A stretch of 10,446 nucleotides of DNA, from contig JACQOB010000040.1 of assembly GCA_016202745.1 (NCBI GenBank), positions 1-10,446 of the forward strand, in the 5' to 3' direction. The notes beneath the pieces were generated by a model. That model was not told the origin of the DNA, searched no databases, and saw only the letters and a program-made list of their open reading frames with translations. The position numbers were made by a program, and so were the translations under genes. This document shows, one piece after another, positions 5,510 through 10,446 of this stretch (position 1 is the first letter of the stretch; each line of letters starts with the position of its first letter). The stretch comes from Candidatus Aenigmatarchaeota archaeon (lineage in GTDB: Archaea; Aenigmatarchaeota; Aenigmatarchaeia; QMZP01).

Positions 5510-5842
5510 TCAGCTTACCTTAGCCCCGTTCATTATGTCGCCATCAACCGTCAGCAATACCAGCTCTTCCTCCGCTCCCGCGGCCAGCAGCATGCCGTTG
5601 CTCTGGATGCCCCTGAGCTTCTTGGGCTCCAGGTTTTCGAGCACTATTATCTTCTTTCCCACCAGCGTGTCCGGTTCGTAGCGCCCTGCTATCCCGGCGA
5701 CAATCTGCCTCTTCCCATCGCCTATGTCCACTTCCAGCCTTATAAGCTTGTCCGCGCCTTTCACCTTCTCGGCCGAAAGAACCTCCGCAACCCTCATGTT
5801 CATCCTTGAAAACTCTTCATAGCTGATCATAAAACCGCTCAC
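5510..5842 (-). CDS. Free-standing EMAP-II/MetRS-type tRNA-binding domain protein
   Basis: This protein is a single OB-fold tRNA-binding domain of the family found at the C terminus of methionyl-tRNA synthetase, in CsaA, and in Trbp111/Arc1p/EMAP-II. Visible features are MRVAEVLSAEKVKGADKLIRL, EVDIGDGKRQIVAGIAGRY, VLENLEPKKLRGIQSNGML and the closing LAAGAEEELVLLTVDG. It could be the detached MetRS beta domain used by many archaea, a CsaA-like chaperone, or a general tRNA binder; sequence alone does not decide. The frame can start at GTG 5842, overlapping the L14 stop as GTGA (110 residues), or at ATG 5830 (106 residues). I list the coupled GTG. It sits between L14 and L24, where most archaea have no gene. 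Confidence 0.88.
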   Translation of the reverse strand: MSGFMISYEEFSRMNMRVAEVLSAEKVKGADKLIRLEVDIGDGKRQIVAGIAGRYEPDTLVGKKIIVLENLEPKKLRGIQSNGMLLAAGAEEELVLLTVDGDIMNGAKVS

Positions 5843-6237
5843 ACTACAATCCCGGCAAGCTTTCCAATTGTGGGGAACCTCTCGACAACCTCCTTTGCAA
5901 CCGGCCCCTTGATGAGCGTGCCTTTTGGGTCCATTTTGTCGTCCACCGCAACAGCAGCATTGTCCTCGAAGCTCAGCCTCATGCCATTGGGCCTCCTGTA
6001 CTCCTTTCTCTGCCTGATCACGACCGCCTTGAAGACCTCGTGCCTCACCTTTTCCTCACCTTTGTATACCCTGCATATCACAAGGCTTCCCACGCCTGCA
6101 GAAGGCCTCATCTTCCTCCTGCCCTTGTACCCTCTCACGCCGATTATCATGAACTCCTTGACGCCCGAGTTGTCCGCGCAGGTGAGTATGGAGCCGGTCT
6201 GCAATCCCCTGACTATGCTGCCGCTTACAGCTTTCAT
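5839..6237 (-). CDS. rpl14: Large-subunit ribosomal protein L14 (uL14)
   Basis: This 132-residue, full-length L14 lies at the 50S interface near the GTPase factor site. Diagnostic segments are GLQTGSILTCADNSGVKEFMIIGV, the central GVGSLVICRVYKGEEKVRHEVFKAVVIRQRKEYRR, and the C-terminal DNAAVAVDDKMDPKGTLIKGPVAKE. Its ATG overlaps the S17 stop (ATGA, 6237-6234), and its own TGA overlaps the next gene's GTG, so translation through S17-L14-tRNA-binding protein looks coupled. Confidence 0.97.
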   Translation of the reverse strand: MKAVSGSIVRGLQTGSILTCADNSGVKEFMIIGVRGYKGRRKMRPSAGVGSLVICRVYKGEEKVRHEVFKAVVIRQRKEYRRPNGMRLSFEDNAAVAVDDKMDPKGTLIKGPVAKEVVERFPTIGKLAGIVV

Positions 6238-6608
6238 GATCTCTTCTTCCCCTTCCTAGCTTTAACGGTTTCCGCCTCCGCGCCCTTCCTCTGGACCACC
6301 ACAAATGTCTTTGTCTTTGACAGCGGCCTGCATTCGGCTATCACGACATTGTCGCCTTCCTTCGCGTGCATGCATGGGGGGTTGTAGGCAGTGACGCGCG
6401 ACTTCTTCCTCTCATACCTCTCGTATTTGGTGATGAACCTGTGGTAATCCCACCCGACTATTGCTGTATTCCTGGGCTTGGTTGACCTGACAACACCCTC
6501 AAATACCCTTCCCCTTACGGGCAGACGGCCGTGCCACGCGCACTTGTCGTCCTCGCAGGGCTTCTCAGGGGGTTTCACGTCAATTCCTATGGAGCTTTTT
6601 GTTGCCAT
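6234..6608 (-). CDS. rps17: Small-subunit ribosomal protein S17 (uS17)
   Basis: This is the archaeal-type 30S protein S17, an OB-fold binder of 16S rRNA. Characteristic features are CAWHGRLPVRGRVFEGVVRSTK, WDYHRFITKYERYERKKSRV, and the near C-terminal AHVV-like segment GDNVVIAECRPLSKTKTFVVVQ. An ATG at 6614 in the same frame would add two residues (MV); MATKSS at 6608 looks the likelier start, but no clear ribosome-binding site separates them. A TATA-like box at 6662-6655 would give a leader of about 20 nt. S17 therefore begins a new transcription unit, whereas in most archaea it follows rnp1 in the same operon. The basic tail (KARKGKKRS) is slightly longer than usual. Confidence 0.94.
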   Translation of the reverse strand: MATKSSIGIDVKPPEKPCEDDKCAWHGRLPVRGRVFEGVVRSTKPRNTAIVGWDYHRFITKYERYERKKSRVTAYNPPCMHAKEGDNVVIAECRPLSKTKTFVVVQRKGAEAETVKARKGKKRS

Positions 6609-6654
6609 AACCATTCCATGCGTTCGATCAGATATAAAATAAGGGTTGCGGGTT

Positions 6655-6662
6655 TTTAAATA
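6655..6662 (-). promoter_or_regulatory. Probable promoter (TATA box) of the S17-led operon
   Basis: The minus strand reads GGTATTTAAAAACC. With the usual archaeal spacing of about 26 nt, transcription would start near 6632, some 20 nt before the S17 ATG. The divergent orphan gene upstream means that S17 cannot be served by read-through from aIF1, which makes a promoter here necessary. Confidence 0.55.
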
Positions 6663-6774
6663 CCTGAACGCCTGTGATTTAACGGAATCGATGCTGGTCT
6701 ATCCAGGATAAAATGCCGGCGGGCCGTCAATTTAAGGCGGTACGTGTTTCTTGAGAGTAGTAAACAACAGAAAG

Positions 6775-6783
6775 CTTTATAAA
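6775..6783 (+). promoter_or_regulatory. Probable promoter (TATA box) of the orphan gene
   Basis: The plus strand reads GAAAGCTTTATAAACC, a good archaeal BRE-plus-TATA match. Transcription would start near 6805. AAAGGTGA at 6806-6813 then acts as a Shine-Dalgarno site 5 nt before the ATG at 6819. TATA, leader and ribosome site are all correctly spaced, so the gene is likely expressed. Confidence 0.6.
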
Positions 6784-6818
6784 CCTTGACCTACTACAAA
6801 TGGATAAAGGTGAATTAA

Positions 6819-7568
6819 ATGGCGCTACCACCAGTTTACAGAGAGAATGAAACATTACGATTAAAAGGATTTATTAAATCGTTCAGACCAGCGCCGCCTG
6901 TACCTGGCAAAGGACAGCAGGGGGATACAACTTTTGATGAAATGTTTCCATGGAAATTGGCATCAGGAACCCCTGAACAACCCGTGCGTTACAGCCGGCA
7001 TGTAATATTTAAAAAAGGATGGTCAGATCTGGGCAGGGAACCCAGAAAGGAGGATCAGGATGTCAGATTTGTTTATGACCCATCCCATAAAAGAATTTTT
7101 GTTGTCAGCCAATACGGAGAGCGGGCAGCAAGCGTTCAAAGGTTTGACAGGGGACTGCTGACAGGCGAAGCTGAGCGTATTCGTGATGAAAGTCTGGATA
7201 TGTATTATTGGGATTGGGAGAGGCATGCGCATAGACACTTAGTCATGCCTGCAGTCAGCCAGACATATTGGGTAGAATATAGCCCTGATGGTCGCGTAAT
7301 TAGTCGTATAGTTGGTCCAGACAAAGAAATATTCGTGACTCAAAAATATAGACCTGATAATCCGGGCGATCATAGAAGATGGATCACTCAATGCAGGAGT
7401 CCAGAGGAAGATTATTCTAAGATGGATCAAGTCACACTGATGTCATATCTGGCTGGACTGGATGCATTCAGGAAAAGAGTTACCGAGGGGATGCCAGAAG
7501 CAGTAGCGCAGGCATTGCAGCTGGATAATACTGGAGAAATCCCACCAATTTATTCCAACTTGTTTTGA
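6819..7568 (+). CDS. Orphan protein of 249 residues, function unknown
   Basis: I do not recognise this protein. It is soluble in appearance: no signal peptide, no membrane segment and one Cys (192). The N terminus is Pro/Gly-rich (22-50, with RPAPPVPGKGQQG). Two stretches look like related beta hairpins: VRFVYDPSHKRIFVVSQYG (82-100) and YWVEYSPDGRVISRIVGPD (150-168). Between them lies an aromatic, His-rich patch, MYYWDWERHAHRHLVMP (128-144). The end is probably helical (203-235). Codons favour TTA, AAA, ATA and AGA, unlike the neighbours' CTG, AAG, ATC and AGG. Bases 7261-7320 contain 26 G+C, against 36 in 8161-8220 of the exchanger gene. With its own promoter and GGTGA site, inserted in a ribosomal cluster, it looks horizontally acquired. 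Confidence 0.75.
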   Translation: MALPPVYRENETLRLKGFIKSFRPAPPVPGKGQQGDTTFDEMFPWKLASGTPEQPVRYSRHVIFKKGWSDLGREPRKEDQDVRFVYDPSHKRIFVVSQYGERAASVQRFDRGLLTGEAERIRDESLDMYYWDWERHAHRHLVMPAVSQTYWVEYSPDGRVISRIVGPDKEIFVTQKYRPDNPGDHRRWITQCRSPEEDYSKMDQVTLMSYLAGLDAFRKRVTEGMPEAVAQALQLDNTGEIPPIYSNLF

Positions 7569-7571
7569 CTA

Positions 7572-7589
7572 GTTTACCCGGAGGCAAAC
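7572..7589 (-). terminator. Hairpin with UUCG-class (UCCG) loop between convergent genes
   Basis: On the minus strand the RNA would read GUUUGCC-UCCG-GGUAAAC, a 7-bp stem (one G-U pair) closed by C-G around a UNCG tetraloop, an unusually stable loop class. It lies about 30 nt past the exchanger stop and 3 nt past the orphan stop. On the plus strand one pair becomes an A-C mismatch. No T-run follows, so it may protect or define a 3' end but is not a standard archaeal terminator. Confidence 0.35.
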
Positions 7590-7619
7590 AACCAAAGTAA
7601 GCTGACGAGTGTAGCCCAG

Positions 7620-8693
7620 CTAAATCGGTATCGATATAATAGAGAGATATCCTATATAAACAATATAGCTCCCAAGAAGAACCCCTCCATTCCACCTGTT
7701 TATTTTCCCGTTAAGCATGAAGATTTGCAGGATGAACGCGAAATACAGCATCACCATCATGTCTGAGAACACAATCTGCCTGGAGACCTCAAGGGGCGCC
7801 ACCATGGCCGCCACCCCAAGTATGAAAAGCGCGTTGAAGATGTTGCTTCCTATGATGTCGCCCACGGCTATGTCGGCAAGCTTCTTCTTCGCTGCAACTA
7901 CGGACGTGACAAGTTCGGGGACCGACGTCCCGACTGCCACGAGGGTCAGCCCTATGAACGCCTCCGATACGCCAAAGGACCTGGCCATTGAGGCGCCGTT
8001 GTCAACCAGCAGCTTTGCGCCCGCTATTGTCCCGGCAATGCCCGCCAGCACCATCGCCGCGCCTTTCCACCGGGAATTCCTTTCCGGCTTCTGCCCGCCC
8101 ATAAGCTCCTTCAGGTGGTCCTTGTGCTGGTGCTTTGCGGACTGCAACATGTACGTCATGAATATCCCGAAGACCAGCAGCAGTATCAGGCCGTCCACCT
8201 GCCCCAGGAGGAAAGGCCTGCCAGCAAAATCCGGTGTTCCCATTGACAACAGGACCAGCAATACCGAGCCTGCTATCATGTATGGCGTCTCGAATTTTAC
8301 AGTGGACTTCCGGACAGCCATTGCTGCAACGAGGCCGGAAATGCCCAGTACCAGCCCTATGTTGGCTATGTTGCTGCCGACTATGTTGCCAACCGATATG
8401 TCCCTGAAGCCTTCCAGTGCGGCGATCACGCTCACCGTGAATTCCGGCAGGGAGGTGCCGAATGCGACTATGGTGAGGCCAATGACAAGCGGTGAAACGC
8501 CCATTTGCCTGGCCATTGCCGACGCGCCCTCCACAAGGAAATCAGCGCCCTTGATGACGATGACAAGGCCGAGGAAGAAAAGTGAGGTTATCAGCAGCAT
8601 GTGGCTGCCCAGCAAATAGGATGCCGCCGAGAGCAGCAGGAATATCAGGAATATCCACAAAGGCCTGGCATTCCATCCTGCCATATATTTCAA
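7620..8693 (-). CDS. Sodium/calcium exchanger family (CaCA, YrbG-like) antiporter
   Basis: This integral membrane antiporter of the Ca2+:cation superfamily is expected to exchange Ca2+ (or another cation) for Na+ or H+. The 357 residues carry the two inverted alpha-repeats that form the ion sites. The first has LVIGLTIVAFGTSLPEFTVS followed by GNIVGSNIANIGLVLG; the second has FIGLTLVAVGTSVPELVTS followed by GDIIGSNIFNALFILG. Both keep the essential GTS-PE acidic residues. About ten hydrophobic helices are seen, with a His/Lys-rich cytoplasmic loop (SAKHQHKDHLKELMGG) between the halves, as in YrbG. Start is uncertain: ATG 8693 (MKYMAG) or ATG 8684 (MAGWN), the latter fitting a leaderless message from a TATA box at 8715-8706. 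Its presence inside a ribosomal cluster is unexpected. Confidence 0.93.
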   Translation of the reverse strand: MKYMAGWNARPLWIFLIFLLLSAASYLLGSHMLLITSLFFLGLVIVIKGADFLVEGASAMARQMGVSPLVIGLTIVAFGTSLPEFTVSVIAALEGFRDISVGNIVGSNIANIGLVLGISGLVAAMAVRKSTVKFETPYMIAGSVLLVLLSMGTPDFAGRPFLLGQVDGLILLLVFGIFMTYMLQSAKHQHKDHLKELMGGQKPERNSRWKGAAMVLAGIAGTIAGAKLLVDNGASMARSFGVSEAFIGLTLVAVGTSVPELVTSVVAAKKKLADIAVGDIIGSNIFNALFILGVAAMVAPLEVSRQIVFSDMMVMLYFAFILQIFMLNGKINRWNGGVLLGSYIVYIGYLSIISIPI

Positions 8694-8722
8694 TAACAGC
8701 GGGAGATTATATATAGTGCGCT
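8683..8722. promoter_or_regulatory. Compact divergent promoter region of exchanger and rnp1
   Basis: Only 29 nt separate the annotated starts. ATTATATATA at 8706-8715 read on the minus strand would start RNA near 8684, exactly at the second ATG of the exchanger. ATATATTT at 8683-8690 read on the plus strand would start RNA near 8713, 10 nt before rnp1. If both are used, each TATA box lies upstream of one gene and at or inside the start of the other. This is inferred from spacing alone. Confidence 0.4.
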
Positions 8723-8998
8723 ATGATTACCCTCCAGAATCTCGTAAGGCATGAGCTGACAGGGCTTGAAGTGGTGGTGGCAGGATCCACGAACAAGGCA
8801 GCCATAGGCCTGTCAGGCATTGTCATCGGGGAGACCAGGAACACGCTGACAGTGGAGACTGCCAAAGGGGAGAAGAGGCTGATAAAGGACCAGTGCACCT
8901 TCAGCTTCAAGTCGGGCGGCAGGTGGGTGAAGGTGGATGGAAGGATTCTGGTGGCCAGGCCAGAAGACAGGATAAAGAAGAAGCTGAAGACGTGGTAA
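8723..8998 (+). CDS. rnp1: Ribonuclease P protein component 1 (Rpp29/Pop4)
   Basis: This is the protein subunit of archaeal RNase P that helps the catalytic RNA remove 5' leaders from pre-tRNA. The 91 residues form the small Sm-like barrel of the family. Visible are the N-terminal LVRHELTGLEVVVAGSTN, the central GLSGIVIGETRNTLTVETA, a KRLIKDQCTFSF strand, and the closing VDGRILVARPEDRIKKKLK. Length is normal for the archaeal form. In most archaea rnp1 lies between SUI1 and S17 on the same strand; here it holds that place but points the other way, so it must have its own promoter. No Shine-Dalgarno is seen close to the ATG. Confidence 0.95.
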   Translation: MITLQNLVRHELTGLEVVVAGSTNKAAIGLSGIVIGETRNTLTVETAKGEKRLIKDQCTFSFKSGGRWVKVDGRILVARPEDRIKKKLKTW

Positions 8999-9096
8999 CG
9001 GCCATGCAAGCACTGCAAGAAATGCCATATTCATTCCTGATTTGCAAGCATTTGACTGAATGGGCATTTATGGAATTATTATTGTTCTCAGCCAGC

Positions 9097-9399
9097 TCAC
9101 GCCTCAATCTGCTCCCTTGAGAACCCGAGCTTCAGGAGCGCCTGGACGACCTTGTCTTTGTGCCCGCCCTGCAGTTCAATTGTTGTGTCTTTCAGCGTGC
9201 CGCCGCAGGCAAGCCTCATTTTCAGCTCCTTGAGGATCTTCTTCGGGTCCACGTCCTTCGAAAGTCCCTCGACGGTGGTGATAGTCTTGCCGTATCTCCT
9301 CTTTATAACAGAAACCCTGATCTTTTCAGCTTCCTTTGCTATGGTCTCGCACACGCAGAGCGATTTCGGGAGACCGCAGGTCATGCAGGTGTCGCTCAT
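9097..9399 (-). CDS. Translation initiation factor aIF1 (SUI1 family)
   Basis: This 100-residue homologue of eIF1 binds the small subunit and monitors start-codon choice. An N-terminal zinc-knuckle-like motif has Cys5, Cys8, Cys15 and Cys17 in the archaeal form TCMTCGLPKSLCVCE. The SUI1 core follows: KRRYGKTITTVEGLSKD, LKMRLACGGTLKD and IELQGGHKDKVVQALLKLGF. All core signatures are intact. Its ATG overlaps the L29 stop (ATGA, 9399-9396) and is preceded by AGGAAGGG, so it is coupled to L29. It is convergent with rnp1, with 98 nt between their stops. Confidence 0.95.
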   Translation of the reverse strand: MSDTCMTCGLPKSLCVCETIAKEAEKIRVSVIKRRYGKTITTVEGLSKDVDPKKILKELKMRLACGGTLKDTTIELQGGHKDKVVQALLKLGFSREQIEA

Positions 9400-9743
9400 C
9401 CCTTCCTGGAACCCCCTTTAGTGCCAGCCGGCGATGGCTTGCCCGCCGCCGATGTTATCGACTGACCTGTGTTTTTCGCTGGACCTGCTGATTTCGGCGG
9501 ACTTGTAGTCGCCGGACCTTTCGTTGCCGGCCTGGCGGCCTTCGCTTTCGAGGCTTCCTTCTGGATTGTGTGTATCCTTGCTATGGTTCTCCTGATTTCC
9601 CTTATCCTGCCAGGAGAACTCGTTGACGCGCCGATGGCTATTTGGGCTCTCTCCTTGGACAGCTCCAGCCTGAAGTCATTGACCCTCTTGTCAAGATCCT
9701 TGCCTTCAAGCCTCCTGATTTCCTTGACTCTTAGGATTGACAT
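9396..9743 (-). CDS. rpl29: Large-subunit ribosomal protein L29 (uL29) with long C-terminal tail
   Basis: L29 is a small helical-hairpin protein near the 50S exit tunnel. The start MSILRVKEIRRLEGKDL and the later segment GRIREIRRTIARIHTIQKE define the family. The normal fold ends near residue 70, but this protein has 115 residues. The extra 45 or so are rich in Ala, Lys, Pro, Ser, Thr and Gly (ARPATKGPATTSPPKSAGP) and are probably disordered. The frame is open upstream, but the ATG at 9743 fits the family and lies 22 nt after the S3 stop. No clear Shine-Dalgarno is present. Confidence 0.93.
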   Translation of the reverse strand: MSILRVKEIRRLEGKDLDKRVNDFRLELSKERAQIAIGASTSSPGRIREIRRTIARIHTIQKEASKAKAARPATKGPATTSPPKSAGPAKNTGQSITSAAGKPSPAGTKGGSRKG

Positions 9744-9765
9744 AAAAACGAGATAGTTTATTAAT

Positions 9766-10446
9766 CTATTCCTCCTTTTTAAGCTTTTCACCGGATTCTT
9801 CCGGTTTCGCGGGGGCCGCATCTTTCGGCTTTCGGGCCCTCTTCTTTGGCTTCTCGACGGCTTCAGCTGGCTTTTCCTTGCCGATGATTTCCTCGAGGAG
9901 GACCTCCTCGTCGGGCTTGTCCTCTGTCTTTTCCAGCACCTCCGCAATCTCCAGCTGGACAACCCTGGCCTCCTTGGTGCGCCTCCTATCGCCGGTTATG
10001 TCCTCGAATTCCCTCATTATCTTGACCTGCACGCCGACCTTGCCTGGCTTCGTGTTGGCCTCCTCGAATCCCTTGTCGACGAGCTCCTTTGCCGGGTTTC
10101 CGCAGTGCTTGAGGTAGCCGTCCAGGAACTTCGCAGTCATGCCCTTGTTGCCTCCCATCTTGCCGGCAATTACAATCTCAGCGCCTATGGCGCCGGAATC
10201 CATGACCCTTTTCATCGTAAGGTTGCCGATCTTCTTGTAGTTGTAGCCCATCTCTATCGCGGAGGCTATCTGCTTGGCGACAATCTTGGCGTCCAGGTTT
10301 GGGTTCTGGATGCTCTTGACGTCAACCTGGGGGTTCTCCAGGTTGAACTTCTTCTTGAGGGATTCCGTGATTTCGTTTATGTTCTTCCCGCCCCTCCCTA
10401 TTATCCTCCCCGGCTTGTTGGTGTAGATGATTATCTTGATGCCCAT
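9766..10446 (-). CDS. rps3: Small-subunit ribosomal protein S3 (uS3), 5' end outside window
   Basis: S3 is a 30S protein at the mRNA entry channel. The visible 226 codons include the KH domain with its loop GRGG in KPGRIIGRGGKNINEITE, then the C-terminal domain with AEIVIAGKMGGNKGMTAKFLDGYLKHCG and VQVKIM. The last base of the window is the A of an ATG, but family members have roughly 45-50 residues before IKIIIYTNKPG, so this Met is likely internal and the gene runs off the edge. After about residue 170 comes a charged Lys/Glu/Pro/Ala tail, common in archaeal S3. In the usual archaeal order L22 would lie beyond the right edge. Confidence 0.95.
   Translation of the reverse strand: MGIKIIIYTNKPGRIIGRGGKNINEITESLKKKFNLENPQVDVKSIQNPNLDAKIVAKQIASAIEMGYNYKKIGNLTMKRVMDSGAIGAEIVIAGKMGGNKGMTAKFLDGYLKHCGNPAKELVDKGFEEANTKPGKVGVQVKIMREFEDITGDRRRTKEARVVQLEIAEVLEKTEDKPDEEVLLEEIIGKEKPAEAVEKPKKRARKPKDAAPAKPEESGEKLKKEE

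Larger units (their letters stand above)
6615..6818. other. Divergent intergenic region between S17 and the orphan gene
   Basis: At 204 bases this is the longest gene-free stretch in the window. Each edge holds a TATA-like box, one for S17 and one for the orphan gene. The middle (about 6664-6770) contains a GC-rich patch, GCCGGCGGGCC, at about 6716-6726 but no convincing gene, tRNA or repeat. A 13-codon ORF at 6713-6754 has no supporting signal. Confidence 0.6.

Noticed and set aside
6713..6754. 13-codon ORF (MPAGRQFKAVRVS) in the S17/orphan gap
   Set aside because: It has no ribosome-binding site, no promoter at the right distance and no similarity.
7717..8619. 300-codon open frame on the plus strand opposite the exchanger
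   Set aside because: It is the complement of a clear CaCA antiporter with both alpha-repeats. Its Ser/Thr/Pro/Met-rich product is typical of an antisense shadow.
8999..9096. TGCAAG repeats and inverted fragments between rnp1 and aIF1 as a terminator or inversion scar
   Set aside because: Copies are six bases or so, stems are interrupted, and there is no T-tract. The evidence is too weak for a call.
9744..9962. Upstream extension of the L29 frame
   Set aside because: It is antiparallel-free but lies wholly within the S3 coding tail, is Arg/Ser-rich out-of-frame sequence, and lacks L29 similarity.

Overview
The window is archaeal chromosomal DNA. It carries a rearranged piece of the universal ribosomal-protein cluster, read almost entirely on the minus strand. 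Archaeal hallmarks are ribosomal proteins S4e and L30e, RNA polymerase subunit D, a NusA reduced to its KH domains, aIF1 (SUI1) with an N-terminal zinc knuckle, and the RNase P protein Rpp29. There are also TATA-like boxes and GGAGG/GGTGAT ribosome-binding sites. I cannot name the lineage. The broken-up cluster would suit a fast-evolving or small-genome archaeon such as a DPANN member, but that is a guess.

Layout in transcription order, from the right edge leftwards: S3 (5' end outside the window), L29 and aIF1 form a tight group. A segment of about 2.5 kb then interrupts the cluster: Rpp29 on the plus strand, a sodium/calcium-type exchanger on the minus strand, and an AT-richer orphan gene of 249 codons on the plus strand. 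The minus-strand cluster restarts at its own promoter with S17, L14, a free-standing EMAP-II/MetRS-type tRNA-binding domain, L24, S4e, L5 and S14. A DUF84/YjjX-type inosine/xanthosine triphosphatase follows, then S8, L30e, NusA-KH and RpoD (Rpo3). The left end has a two-helix membrane protein of 66 residues on the minus strand, whose stop codon overlaps that of a plus-strand Nudix hydrolase that enters from outside the window.

Most genes build the ribosome or transcription and translation machinery. S17/L14/tRNA-binding protein and L29/aIF1 overlap by 4 nt (ATGA or GTGA), and S4e/L5 share one base (TGATG), which implies translational coupling. Genes with longer gaps have their own Shine-Dalgarno sites. 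Compared with the common archaeal order (L29-SUI1-rnp1-S17-L14-L24-S4e-L5-S14-S8-L6...), rnp1 is inverted, four non-ribosomal genes are interspersed, and after S8 the expected L6/L32e/L19e/L18/S5 block is replaced by L30e-NusA-RpoD, which normally sit in other operons.

The least explained items are the orphan gene at 6819-7568, a duplicated start region that makes an 11-codon upstream ORF before the triphosphatase, and the cysteine-depleted ferredoxin-like insert of RpoD. I see no tRNA, rRNA, CRISPR array or insertion sequence. No gene-free stretch exceeds 300 bases; the longest is 6615-6818, which holds two divergent promoters.
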